Notes: a model not told the origin generated them from the letters alone. DNA of 64,000 nt from Archegozetes longisetosus (GCA_018873245.2 JAEMBT020000004.1:124001-188000); one strand, 5' to 3'. Counted from the stretch's first letter, positions 31,701 to 43,873 are shown. Numbers and translations are program-made.

Positions 31701-34700
31701 TAATCACAAAATAGTTGAATTCACTCCAAACGCTTTGGGTTTAAAAAATTCGCGAAAACAATACGTTTTAAACAGAGGAAACTATTTCTATGGAAACAGA
31801 AATTGCGATATTGAAAAATTCGAACAAATGCAAAAACTCGTTCTCATTGGCTGAATGAATCTCAATTCAATAGAGAAATAAATTTTTGGCAGGAATAATA
31901 TACTATCATCAGCAGTTACTTTGTATCCCTTCTGGAAAAAGGTTATGAACCACCCTGTATTACCGATTCTTAAAGGTTTCAAACTAAGACTTTGTTTCGT
32001 TTTGATTGAACTGAGTTTGGTTAGCAAAACTAGAACCATATCAAAAAAAAAAAACAATAAAAGAGAATAAAAAATTCACTTAAACGTTCAAAGTGTTAGT
32101 TTGGGAGCGAATTCACGATAAGCGATAAAACAAATTTATGTTAATGTCTTGCATCCGATTATAGAAACAAATAATGTCTTTTACGTTCGATTAGTTATGC
32201 CTCGTATGAGTTGGCAGAAGAACAAGCTATATGTGAATTGCATTCTGCCTTCTATTGAATAAAGCGTGCCATCAGGTTATATGTTAATAAAGCGAACTGA
32301 ATTCAATACTTTTATAACTTAGCAGTGAGAAATGCATTTATATTTTAATAAAAATCTATGAATTCTTTGGATAGTGATCTGATTGGTTTGTTCTCGTCAG
32401 AATGCAATTATGAGGAAATATTGAAATATTGTTGTATAGTTGTGCTCAATTTTGATCCCATCTCTTTATAAATTACCCAACGTATAAGATCAAATTTATT
32501 AATACAAGCAATAATAATCTAAGCCAATAATTAGAAAGTTAGAAACACAATTCCAATTATTCATTATTAGTATGATTTAAATATTAAAAATTGTTTGCAA
32601 AATTCTGCCGTAACTGTTAGCAGATTGTTTTAATTAATACTGTACATTTTGACCAAAATTTCTACGATTTTTTTCGCATAAAAAATGAAACACATGACAA
32701 TCAAGCTAATCCTATTAATGATAATATTCAAAACCAAGTTCCTAAGTTTACAATTAGATTATGATTACGAATAAGTTGAAAAGGCCAGAAAAATATGGCT
32801 TATATGGCTTATCCTGTTATTCATTTTAAATGAACTATTACCCCAATAATATATACTTTCTTGTTTTATCCTTTATTTATTAGAACAATAGAATCATGAG
32901 ATAATTAGCAGTATTTTTATGGTATTCAAGGTTTCATAGCGTTTAGACCCAAATTACAATTTTTAAAGCTGTATTAAACCCTCCATTAATCAAAATATCT
33001 TTACTCTAGAATTTTGTAAAAAATGGAAAAATTTACTTTACAAACTTGAATAAACATTCTTGTTCGGTAATTATGCGAATAATTGTCATCTGAAAACGAT
33101 TTCGTCTAATCGTTTGTAATAGATTTTGAAGTAACACAGCATTCAAAATAAATTTCTGGCGATGTTTATCATCAATCATATAAGGGAATGTGATTCTCAT
33201 GGATTATGTTAGGGTTTGATTCTTAATTTCATTTTTTTATTTCGAACAATTGTTCGATCAAACTATATAATTCTGAGATTTCATTAATCATTTTACAGAA
33301 AAAATTCAGTTCTTAGGGGAAATTTCACGTTTTGATCATTTGATCATTTCTGGCTTCGACTTTATCACTATAACTGTATCGATAATTCAATTAAAATTTT
33401 AATAAGATGCTAATCGCGATAAAAATTTGAATTTAATAAAGTTTTTATTTTGCGATGGATGAAGTCACGATCTGATATATATAATTTTTATACTCAAGAC
33501 TTACCGCTTTTGACAGTTAATTCAGAAAACTTTGATCATTTTCTTAAGAATACAAACTTCCGAATTTTAACTCAAACAACATAATTCATGTTTCAATTGC
33601 ACTGTTATTCTAAAGTGGAAAGAGAACGCAATTCTATATTCCGACGAATAAATTTTTGTAAATAAAAGAGTGAGAGTACATAAATGCCATTATAGTGAAT
33701 GATATATAAGTTGAGTCTATGTTGTTCTGATCAATAATGGACAACATTGTAGTTTGAGGCGTTCGGCGCGAGCAAGGGCGTTAGTCTCTTCGAGAGTTAG
33801 CGCGAGTATCTTAAACTTAAATAACCCAAACTATTGCCTCAACTTGTTTGCCAAACTTCTGACAATCAATTTTAATTAAGCAGATATTCCGTAAGAAAGA
33901 GTTTGTTATTTTCATTTAAGTCCGATTTCTCAATCCGAATCAGGTTTAAAAACTTTGGAAGGTTGTTTTTAAAAATACAGTCTTTTGAGTTAGATTTCAC
34001 ACGTAAACATCGACGATCGCACCCATTCGTTTAAGGCAAAAGCAATAGTTTTAGCGTCTTAAATTTGTCGAACGATTCCATCACTGTTTCTGATAAAAAT
34101 AGAAAGCAAACAATTCAATTCTTTGGTACTCATACAAATTTTAATTCTTTCAAATTAATACGTTTTTCTAGATTTCTAGAAATCAAACCTATGGTTTTCA
34201 AAAAATAGCCTCGATTAGTTACATACATAATCTCCTCAAATCTATTCAAATAAGATCAATGGACTTAGCAATATTAATAACTTACTTTCAGCAAAATTTT
34301 AAAAATTCAACATTTCAATTGCATTAAAACAATGTTTTTCAATGTTTTTAAACTAAAAAATTAATGAAATATTAATGGACTTAGATTCTCAATAAATATT
34401 GATTATGGACAAAAGCCTCGTAAAACTAGTTGTCTGAGTTTTTAGAAAACTCAATTCATAGATATTAGTTAATTGTAGGACTGTATCATGAGATTAGCAA
34501 AAAGTCTTTTGCGAGAGACGAGACTGCACTAGAAAGATAAAAAAAAATCTGCAATTAATAATCATATTATAAGGACTGATATAAGATCTCATTGCAATTA
34601 ATCTTCAGGTAACCCGCTATCAACCATTACATGGTATCGAAATGACCGAAAGCTGAAGACTCAAACAGTGATGATTCAAAACAATAATACAGTTGTGAGT

Positions 34701-37700
34701 GGTATCACGTTTTACCGAATAGCGAGAGGAGATATCAAATCTGTTATCAAATGTCAAGCAGCGAACAGTGATTTAACAGAACCTGTCATCAAATCCATCA
34801 CTATTGATATTAATCGTAAGTTAATAATATAGTAATCATAATTAATTATTGCTAGCACGAATCTGTGTCCGTTTTATCGCTATTCAACACTGTATGATGT
34901 ATAACTAAAACGGATTTCAGTTTTTTAGGGTTTGTGTTCAGTTAATGCCAGTTGTATTGAGTTTCGGTTAGGATTAGAATTGATTTCGCCAGCTAATTGC
35001 CAGTTGCACGTCATAAACCCAAATTCATAAAAAAAACATGCTCCTCAAAAGAAACTTACAGACATTTAATTTTTTAAGGAAAATATTTTTAGGTTTAGGA
35101 TGGGCTTAAATCAGAAAAAATACAAAAAGTTCAATAAGCAGATGATATTCGTAATGTTACTCTTCAAATTATCGAATTGGAAATAGTTTATTTGAAGATA
35201 TCGAATATCAGACGCTAAGGATAACTATAGCTCTAAAAGTGGTTAAAAATTTGAAATAGTGAACTTCAAATCAGTTAAATAAAAGAATTGTCCGAAATAT
35301 AAATATAATCGGAAATTAGCTTACGTCAAAACATGCCTTTGGACTCATTATGCTTATATTGTGATACCTATAGTAAAAATGACTTAAGTTTGATAGATAA
35401 AATATTTTGTGTTTCAGTTCGTCCTGTCAAAGCGCATATAGTTGCCATCAATAAAAAACGATTGACCGCCGGCAAAGAAGTTGAAGTCGTTTGTCATACG
35501 TTCGGTTCGCGACCATCAGCTATAGTCAAATGGTTTATAAACGATAGACAATTAACACAATCAAAGTAAGAATAATTTCAAACATATTCCTACAATTTTT
35601 ACACCATTTCAAAGAAGTAAATTATAGCCAATATAAAATGGAAAAATTTGTCAACTTCTAGAGTTGAATTTAAAGGTAATTTTCGAAAAATTTGATTAAT
35701 AGTAAGAAACTTGAAGACTGAAAAATAAAAAATGTTTCTTAACCGAGAAAGCTCCTTTATCAAAATTTTGTCGTCTGCTACATGTAAGACAAAACAAGTG
35801 ACAAAAGTTATTTGCTAGAAATAGCTTCTACAGGAGTTTTAAAAGTTATGTTCACTTTGATTTATAGCAATTGTGGGGGCATTTCACGATATATTTTACA
35901 ATATTTTCATCTAAAGCATCTCAAATTAAATTTTCATTCACAGAATAGGTTCTTAGATAAAATCGAATAAAATATTAGTAATTTGTTGAAATATGAAATC
36001 TTTATCCATCGAATTGTTTTGCAATAAATATTTATGATTTCACTTCTAAATGAGAAAAACTTGTGAAAAGTATTGAATTTGTCACACTTAGCACTGATGT
36101 CGAACTGAATGTTTGGTGACAATTGTTTACAGTAAAAATATGTCTCTCTCGTAAACTGATCATATATGAAGTTTTTGTATGACTTAGTGAACAAGCCAGT
36201 TCAGAGCAATTCAATTTTCAATTTTAAGCTCGTGTAAGAAAATCTGACAAAATCAATTTACAAATGATTGTTACGAGGAACATGTGCTTACCTTCAAATC
36301 TAATTGATATTTGGGCGAACTAACCCTTCAACATTAATTAAACGTTCGCCTTTTACGAAAGTGTAACAATTGTCACAATTAAAAACTGCCCAATTTCAGG
36401 CTAATATTTGTACGTTGTTGTTTTGTTGTTTTGGTTCTACAGAAAAATGACACAGTATTGAAACACTTGGTGACTGATAGCTTTGCACCGAATGGTTTAT
36501 CTTATTCTTGATTTGATATATGAGACTAGATCGTGATTTGTTTGGTTGAAGTCTTAAACATAAGTTATCTATTTGTTGTAATATGTTTCTTAACTGTTTA
36601 GTTAACGATTTTAGTGGTAACTTTAACTTGTTTTCATTGTTCGAACCACTTCAAAATTGATTATACTTTTTGAAAGCATTTGCTTCCACAAGATATGTAT
36701 TGATAGATGCAAAACTTTGTCGTGTTTCATTCAACTTAAACTACACTTTTTCAATATTGAGTCAGGAAAAATGCAACATTTCAATCGAACAATTACAATG
36801 TTCTTAAACTCCTCAAAATTGTTTGTATTTAATATAAAGAAAACGATTTTGCCGCTCATAAAACATTTCTATTCATAAATTCTATTTTATTACATAATAA
36901 AAAGTTGTAAAACTTTAATCTCACGATAAAAACCTCGAAAATATAATTGAGAAAATTGATTTTTCAGTGCATAATATAATGAAAAGAAACAAAAATAAAT
37001 ATTGAGCCAAACTTGTACTTTTTTGCCCGAAAAATTAGAGCAAACATAAAACAGTTTTCTTACACATGAAAAATGAGTTTTTATACCGATTCTTAAGGTT
37101 TTTATTTATATTGTTTGTCTCGTATTTGTTAGAGATATTCATCTCGAAGGCAACGGCACCAAAAGTATAGTTAACTTCGTTCCAACGCCTGAAGATAATG
37201 GTTTGGACCTTAAATGTCGTGCAGAAAATCCCAAATTATCGAATAGCGGCACTGAAGACCACATAAATCTTGACGTCAAATGTAAGACAACACTTGATTT
37301 CATTTGATAAGAAGTTATCTATTTTTTGTCCGTACTCAGTACAAAACATTGAAGTTTTTGGCTCTACTATAAAAATAAATCTCCATATAGAAAGTTGAAT
37401 TAAGGTTTTTTTGCAGAACATTACGCTCTGATTCGATCACAAATATGAAAACTATTTACTAGGATTGAGTTAAGTTGACTGCAACTCACTTAGAAAACTA
37501 CATGGGCTTGTAAGAGTAAACGCCAACTAATTTCAGATTATAAAAAATTCATTAAGTTAGTTAAGATAAATATGAAAGTTCAGCTAATGCTAATGTCAAA
37601 TTGATTTTATCGAAAACAGTTTCCAAAATATCATATACTTAGGAGTCTCTCTTGAAAACCACTGTTTCCATTTACGAGAAATTCACATTTTTTTCGTTAA

Positions 37701-40700
37701 CTTCGAATATAGATATTAACTTTTACTCTGAATAATTAGCTGCAATACTTTTTTGAAGCAGTCACTTCTGAAATCGGCTTTAATTCGATTGACTTTCATA
37801 ACTGAAAAGATAAAATAACATTTTTTGTTCATCAAATTAAAAGCCTAGAATATGTACTCACTCTTATTAATTTATTAAAAAAGTCAGTTTCATGTATGAA
37901 TGCAAATGCTCTAATTTTTTGTTCGTCATGTCGAACAAATTGAATTAATTGCCTTTAGTGCTAATTTTGGTACCGAACTGAACTCTCTTTTCTTCTAGTT
38001 ATGCCAAATGTGGCTTTAAGTATGGGTTCCGCCACCTTCAGCGCAACCGTTAATGAAGGCAATGAAATTCTGCTGGAGTGTAATGTTAGCAGTAATCCCA
38101 AACCAACTCGCATTAGATGGTTATTCAATAGAAAAGAGTTAAGAGAAGATGTTGCCAAAGGTATGACCGAAACGTGGCACAAGTGATAGAAATTGATATA
38201 TATTGCACACATTTTATTCTGAGCAATAAGTGGTTTTAGTAGTGGTAGTAATGACCATAATAGTTAGTAGAGCACTTATAATCAATTTTCATTAACTTTT
38301 ATTTCTATTTATTAAATTATTCAAAATTCATGCCTTTCATTGGTTTTTATTGATTAAATGAGAAAATCAAGTCTCACATCATATTATGAACTGAAACAGA
38401 TTGAAAAGCACACAATTCATATTTACTAATTAGTTGAAAATATGAAAACCACTTAGATAATGATCTTTTATTTTATCAAATATCTCATTGTTTTGGATAC
38501 AATTCAAATTGATTTCTCCAATAAGTATTCCACCAGTTTTAATGCTCTACTTACAACTTTTTCAAGATAAAATCATAAGTTTAGAGAATAGAATGGATAG
38601 CTTTGCGTTTAACTGATTCGGTTTTCCAGTCTTAAAATTATTGATTTGTCTGCAGGTATTATCATCACAAATAGCACACTAGTGGTAAAGAACGCAAGAC
38701 GTGAATCGGAAGGAAGATATCAATGTGTCGCTTATAATAGCGAAGGACGAGGAGATTCGAGTGAACTCTTTGTTCAAGTCTTCTGTAAGTAATGACAACT
38801 ACAATAAAAATAACAAAAGAAAAAGTTTTTTCTTGGTTCAAATTTTTCAAAAGCGAATCGCTATTCAAATTGCTCTCTAATGAATAAATGGAAAACTCTT
38901 ATCATTAGAAAAACTCATAATTAGTTCTATTTTTGAAAACTTGAATTAAGAAATGCTCTGCATTCAATCATTTCACGAATACAAACATTATAGAAATCCT
39001 GTCATTTAACAAATACTCAACGCATTAGGCATAAAACTAAGCGTAAACTTAATTCTTCATTCATCAGTGTTGGGCTCTCTTTAAGAATTTTCGATTCAAT
39101 CAAATGATTGAATGTCACAAACCAATTAAATTATAGACTAACAGATCTTTTGAAGGCCTTCGAATTTCTGAACCCACTTAAGAATCACTATTATCTAGAA
39201 ATAACATTTTTTAATGAACAAACACTTGGATATAAATTCTTTCTACACAATTCTTAAAATTGTGATATTTTTTAGTTTCTTTTTGAATATAAAATACTGC
39301 ATTATATAGTAGATGCACATTAGCTCAAAACTTTGAGCCTGGAGCTGAGCAGCTTAAAATTGTTATAGCTTAAGCTGCGCTTCTACTTGAAAGCATGAGC
39401 TTCAAGCCGATAGTATGATAAATATTGAACTCGAAGCGCAGCGCAGCTCAAAGCTAGCTTAAGCTCGAAACTGGGTTATGTACATTTGTATACTGCATAC
39501 TAAAAAATAAATTTAAACAAAAATAAGAACCGAATGACCAGTAAGATTTTTATGAGTTAACATTCTTAGTCTAGACTGTAAGTGTTTTACTATGATGAGC
39601 CTCTACTATTCTCTGATTACCATTGCTTTAATAAGTCGAACATTTATAAAAATGTGCAGATTCATTGTTTCAAAGCAGATTTTCTGCGCTGTTTCAAATA
39701 ATCAAAAGCTTATTGTCAAGTTTTTATTTCATAAAAATATGATTATTTCTTCTACTGTTTATGATCCTAAAGCAGCCAAATATCGACAATGGATATATTG
39801 CTAGTTACTTTAGAGTCAAGTGTTTGGTCTAATAAAATGATCTCTCCTGGATTACTAAATAAGTTGTACTTACCCTCGAAAATGTGATCACATTTAAATG
39901 CTGCCACTATATTGCTAATAATACAATTTTATATTCGAATGCAGAGCAAGCTATATTTTAAATAAATGTTGATCATTATTTCTGAATAAAAAATTTGAGT
40001 GTTCTTTCAAGAGTACTTACGACAAAATATTTGTTCCTCAAAAGTATTTTCTAATTAGTTTCATAGATCCATATTTTTTCAAATGAAGCATCTAAGTTTC
40101 TTTAATAAACTATTTGCTCACTTATTTGGTATATGAAACTGAAAATGTTAAGTTGATTAGTTTGCGATTTTGTTTTAAATAAAAAAAATTGGTACAAAAA
40201 TCAAGTAAAATTACCAAAATAGATGAGAAAATCTAAAAACTTGATGATATATTGACGATTTATTGAAGCCTTTACAAAGCCACAAAGCTATTAATCGATC
40301 GATTTCATATTAATGCTAATACACTGTTGAATATGAATTGACAAATTTGGTCTTTAACGCCCTTATAACTCAAAATAAAAACACTAGTAATTTATCGTAT
40401 AACATAGAGATTATGCACAATTAGCATTTTTACTAAAAATAACTCTTAACGATACCTCACTTATTATAGAACTTATGAGAAATAGATATTTGAAATCTGG
40501 TATGACTATGAGTCAAAAAATTTGTTGTCTAAAAACTTGATCGAAGTTATCACATTTAATCGTTGTTCATAAATAAGAAATAATTAATCAACTGAAAACA
40601 AGTTAATTCAACAGTTAATCAGTTGAAAAATAACTTGTTTCAGTGTTTTAATTATCTTTGACTCGAAAGAACAAACTTTGAATCAAGTTTTTGAATTAGT

Positions 40701-43358
40701 TTGCCACCAGGTATGAGTATCGAAGTCTCAAAAATAATTTTTTTAGTTGACTATTTGAGAAATATGTTCTATAGTGGCTGAACATGAAACTTGAAGTCTA
40801 AAACTTGATTTAGTTTGTTTAATTAATATTATGAATACTCGGTCATACCAGACAATTAATGCTTATCATATTCCTTTAGCGCGTCATCAGTATTATTGAA
40901 TTTTTGCATAAACGTGCTCGACAGAACTGTCAATTATACAATTGTTTTATTATAATACTTTGTTCGCACAACAATAATAATTATTTTTGAAAAAGAATGC
41001 TCTCTATGGCATATTGAAATTACATTGAGTAATCATATTATAAAAAGCATCGCGAACATTAATTGTTTGACGTACGCCGACAATCATGCTTACATAGGGT
41101 ATTACTGAGTTGGTGCTTACGATTAATGTTTCAGTTTGACTGTATTTTATCTCGTGAAAATGTCGCGATTTTGTTCAGATAAATGTAAATTTGAATGAAC
41201 CTGTAAATTACTCTCTAACTGACATAGTTATGATCTCCGTTCATGTTCATAATGAACTAACTCTAGAAAGAAGTTTACTCTATATTTCAGACGCTCCCAA
41301 ATGTATTTCTGAACAACAAATAATAGAGACCTCACTTTCGTATCCGACAAATATCTTTTGCGAAGTGGACGCAAAACCAGAAAACGTAACATTCTTTTGG
41401 AAGTCGGTTAACATTGAAGACAGGAGAAGACTAAGTGTTTCGAGTAAATCATCGCGAAGCAAATTAACAATAATTCCACAATTAATAACTGATTTTGGAC
41501 TCTATACGTGTTGGGCTGAGAATATAATTGGCAGCAATGAGTTAAATCCCTGTATTTTCAATGTGACAGACAGCGGACAAAGTTCTCCAAAGCCAGTGAC
41601 TGATTGCAACACCAGCGTTACTGTTAATAGTGTTTATATAAAGTGTCAATATTTTCATACGAACGAACAACTATTTACGACAGACACTAATTTTCATTTA
41701 GAAGTTCGCGACTCAACGAATCTTCAATTGATTGTCAACCAAACCAATAACATTGAACCAGTTTTCAATGTGACAAATATATCTTCGGGTTTTATATATG
41801 AGTTCATTATTTATGTTTCCAATTCATTCGGTGTGAGCGATGAGGTAAAACTTGTTTCAAACTTATTTTATTTTCTCATCTTCTCTTAAATACATTGAAA
41901 AAATGAGTTCAACTTTTATAGAACTAGTAATACATTTATCAATTGAATCCTTTTGTTTTATTTGGCAAAGCTATAAAATTGATTTAAGATCAGACCAAAC
42001 ATATTGTTCGTAAGATATATTAACTTAGACCCGAACCATAAACTTACAGTAGACTTGAGTTATTTAACAGTTATGATCAATAGACAGTAATAATGTTGCG
42101 GCGTAAGATTATGATGAGAACATAATAATTACTTATTATTAACTTTGGGTCATTGCAGACACAATTAGACGTAATAGTGGTTATTATTGTTTGAACTGTC
42201 CGCTTATAATTAGATGTATTTTCAATTTGTGTAATCATTGATTTTTTGGTGTAATGTTGTGATTTGTCAATTTCAAATGTATTGTTTGACAGACACATTT
42301 TTGCCATTAGAAGCTGTATAAAATGAATCTGATTGATTGACTTTCGAATCATTTGAAAACTAGGTAAAAATGATGGTTCAGACAGAACTGCCATCACTGA
42401 AGTCACAAGCAAAGGCTTCTCCAATTGCTCCAAACTCACAGCAACAACAGACACACGACATGAATTCTTCACATAAGATTCTAGTGATTTTCATATCATT
42501 ATTGACTGGTGTTCTCATAATACTTTCAATACTCATTATGATAACTATTGTGTTGTGTTTTATACGCCATAAAAATAATCGAAAGTGTGTCAAAAGTAGT
42601 GAACGAAGTGGTCGACAATCACTACAATTCGCTAATAAGAGGAAGTACAGGAATAAAAAATTATCTCAAACTAACACTAAGACAAGTGATGACAGTATCG
42701 CCACTTCTGACTCTTTGAACAGAACTCCGGATGTAATTCCGTGCGACGGTGTCTTCTTTAATGATCAAAATATTATTGATGACTCTAACGATAACGAATT
42801 TATAGCCAATAATTCATTGTATCGCGATATTATCATTAATACCTGTAGTGATCAAAATAATGATATGAGAATAGTTAAGAAAAATTTATTAACAAATCAT
42901 GTCTCTGTTATTAATGATCATCAAAATGCATGCGATACAAGCGATAATACCATTTTTGTCACGAGAGATAATAACCAATGTTTGGGCACTTTTATGATCA
43001 AATACCAAACAATGGATAATACAAATGATATTCAGGTAAATATAACTGAATTGAATAAGACAACCATTTTAGTTTTATATTGATTAATTTGATCTATAAA
43101 TCATGTTTTCATCTATAATTTAGTGCAGCTTTTCCGTCAAAATATTGTCTCATTCTCATTGTCTCATTCTCATGATTTTTATTTTCATAACGTTGTTGAC
43201 TGTTGATCATTTTCCTAATTTAGTATACACTAAAGTCCGAACAATCTAATCAATTGATTAGAAAATTGATCATTTCATTTTTTATTCTCATTTTCTATTA
43301 GACGACCTCAAACTTTCTCCAAATAAGTGCATCATATCCTCAAACAACGCCTGTATAA
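28653..43358 (+). CDS. side-like: Sidestep-family cell-adhesion receptor, 12 exons, 892 aa
   Basis: Predicted type I membrane protein. Sidestep proteins act in axon guidance and neuron recognition, and Drosophila partners are Beaten-path family receptors (family knowledge). Exons: 28653-28746, 29109-29156, 29485-29835, 30056-30163, 34609-34815, 35418-35565, 37133-37281, 37999-38160, 38656-38784, 41291-41844, 42364-43035, 43302-43358. All introns are GT-AG, phases agree, and the total is 2679 nt, an exact codon multiple. Layout: signal peptide (about 1-32), Ig1 (48-164), Ig2 (165-269), Ig3 (270-368), Ig4 (369-465), Ig5 and FN3 (466-650), membrane helix (689-717), cytoplasmic tail (718-892). 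Each Ig keeps its Cys-Trp-Cys core. Diagnostic segments are LILWYRGDD, YSVDARQR, GQYWCRVDF, the Ig5 extra cysteines (APKC and NPC) and the FN3 VTDC/YIKC pair. The first two and last exons are the least certain. Arthropods have several paralogues, so orthology to side itself is unproven. Confidence 0.88.
29109..29156 (+). CDS. Sidestep-like exon 2 (48 nt linker)
   Basis: Acceptor TTCTTCATATAG, donor G|GTAAGT, phase 1 to 1. It encodes a short linker ending QAEHT before Ig1. A smaller version starting at 29144 (after ACAG, 13 nt) would break the phase, favouring the 48-nt exon. Confidence 0.6.
29485..29835 (+). CDS. Sidestep-like exon 3 (Ig1, V-type)
   Basis: The acceptor is AAATGATAG at 29484. 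The alternative AG at 29447 would give an in-frame TGA, so 29484 decides the start. Core residues are SLACEI, LILWYRGDD and DSDDGQYWCRVDFRW. YSVDARQR and RVDFR are characteristic of Sidestep Ig1. Donor G|GTATGT, phase 1. Confidence 0.9.
30056..30163 (+). CDS. Sidestep-like exon 4 (first half of Ig2)
   Basis: Acceptor CTCGCTTTAG, donor G|GTATGA, phase 1 to 1. It opens with VPPKRVIIRDDNG and has EGSDVRLFCQAIGG with the first Ig2 cysteine. The VPP...I opening directly after Ig1 is the family pattern. Confidence 0.88.
30164..34608 (+). other. Intron 4 of the Sidestep-like gene (4.4 kb)
   Basis: The longest intron. It holds an inverted-repeat element (31453-31957) and a GC-richer patch near 33745-33800 with a CTCTTCGAGAG palindrome and repeated GCGCGAG. 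No further Ig-coding sequence is visible. Confidence 0.75.
31453..31957. mobile_element. 505-bp TA-flanked MITE in intron 4
   Basis: The left end CAGGGTAGTTCATGACC (31453) is complementary to the right end, whose complement reads CAGGGTGGTTCATAACC. Inverted repeats are about 22-25 bp, continuing CTTTTYCC. TA lies outside both tips (31451-31452; 31958-31959). A TA target suggests a Tc1/mariner-type non-autonomous element. No transposase is seen. Confidence 0.75.
34609..34815 (+). CDS. Sidestep-like exon 5 (second half of Ig2)
   Basis: Acceptor AATCTTCAG, donor C|GTAAGT, phase 1 to 1. It begins NPLSTITWYRNDRKL with the Ig2 tryptophan and has SVIKCQAANSD with the second cysteine. Confidence 0.9.
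35418..35565 (+). CDS. Sidestep-like exon 6 (first part of Ig3)
   Basis: Acceptor GTGTTTCAG, donor AA|GTAAGA, exit phase 2. It encodes RPVKAHI, GKEVEVVCHTFGSRPSA and VKWFINDRQL, the first cysteine and tryptophan of Ig3. The SRP-x-A motif after the cysteine matches the family. Confidence 0.9.
37133..37281 (+). CDS. Sidestep-like exon 7 (rest of Ig3)
   Basis: Acceptor TATTTGTTAG, entry phase 2, donor T|GTAAGA, exit phase 1. It encodes SIVNFVPTPEDNG and LDLKCRAENPKL with the second Ig3 cysteine. Confidence 0.9.
37999..38160 (+). CDS. Sidestep-like exon 8 (first part of Ig4)
   Basis: Acceptor TTTCTTCTAG, donor G|GTATGA, phase 1 to 1. It encodes VALSMGSATF, NEGNEILLECNVSSNPKP and IRWLFNRKELRED. 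Confidence 0.9.
38656..38784 (+). CDS. Sidestep-like exon 9 (rest of Ig4)
   Basis: Acceptor TTGTCTGCAG, donor T|GTAAGT, phase 1 to 1. It encodes NSTLVVKNARRES and GRYQCVAYNSEGRG, the second Ig4 cysteine and a typical I-set F-strand. Confidence 0.92.
39310..39487. mobile_element. Possible short hAT-like MITE in intron 9
   Basis: A stretch dense in AGCT, GAGCT and AAGCT motifs in both orientations (GAGCTGAGCAGCTTAA, AGCTTAAGCTGCGC, GCGCAGCGCAGCTC). Weak terminal inverted repeats are AGATGCACATTA on the left and the complement of TTATGTACATTT on the right. No target duplication was confirmed. Confidence 0.45.
41291..41844 (+). CDS. Sidestep-like exon 10 (Ig5 and FN3)
   Basis: Acceptor TATATTTCAG, donor GAG|GTAAAA, entry phase 1, exit phase 0. 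Ig5 has APKC, IFCEVDAKPENVTFFWK and FGLYTCWAENIIG followed by NPC. The FN3 region has VTDC, VYIKCQYF, FHLEVRDS and IYVSNSFGVSDE. Reading through the donor gives 14 extra residues and a TAA at 41887-41889, before the membrane segment. Confidence 0.92.
42364..43035 (+). CDS. Sidestep-like exon 11 (membrane helix and cytoplasmic tail)
   Basis: Acceptor GAAAACTAG, phase 0. It starts VKMMVQTELPSL, then a Gln-rich juxtamembrane stretch, a 29-residue hydrophobic helix (ILVIFISLLTGVLIILSILI onward) and basic RHKNNRK on the inside, as expected for type I topology. The tail is rich in Asn, Asp, Ser and Thr, with no enzymatic domain. The frame stays open past the donor (CAG|GTAAAT) to TGA 43081-43083. 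The acceptor's pyrimidine tract is weak. Confidence 0.8.
43302..43358 (+). CDS. Sidestep-like exon 12 (last 18 residues)
   Basis: Acceptor CATTTTCTATTAG after a strong pyrimidine tract, phase 0, then 18 codons ending TTPV and TAA. It is supported by splice consensus and by the exact codon total only. The alternative is that exon 11 ends the gene at 43083. Confidence 0.5.
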   Translation, partial: TTSNFLQISASYPQTTPV

Positions 43359-43476
43359 CAGCCGAACACTAGTAATAATATTAATAATTTGATGTAATTC
43401 AATTCATAAGTAATTTAGCAATTTTTATATCAGTCATTCTTAATATCTATAAAATAATAATTAAACCATTGAAAAT

Positions 43477-43482
43477 AATAAA
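43477..43482 (+). terminator. Candidate polyadenylation signal
   Basis: AATAAA about 120 nt after the predicted stop; TATAAA-like variants lie nearby. Such hexamers are frequent by chance in AT-rich DNA. Confidence 0.3.
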
Positions 43483-43812
43483 ATTTGAAAATCATACTCA
43501 AAAATTTTGTTAAATACCATAAATAAGAAATTTTGCATTTTGTTCTTAAAAATTTTCGATAAATAACTTTCTTATGAAAAAATTGTTGTCATTTCTTTTC
43601 AGATCAATAATAATTGATTTATGATATTTGATGTGAGTTTTGATAAATAAGATACTGGCACTTAATATCCATACAAACATTCAGTGCTCATTCTTCCCTA
43701 CATCTCTATCTTGTTATCTGCAGCGCATTCCGCTCATTGCAATATCAATCAGAGGATAGTTTTGTTCATTATATCGCGAATCTTTTTATTGGCAAAAAGT
43801 AGCACTCATTTG

Positions 43813-43873
43813 CTCTCTCTCTCTCCTTTCTTTCCCTTCCCCTCCTATTGACGTTTCTCTTTGTCTCTTACGG

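Noticed and set aside
31788..32057. 89-codon minus-strand frame
   Set aside because: It spans the right end of the intronic MITE and has no domain.
42077..42472. 131-codon minus-strand open frame
   Set aside because: It overlaps intron 10 and exon 11 of the Sidestep-like gene in antisense and shows no domain.
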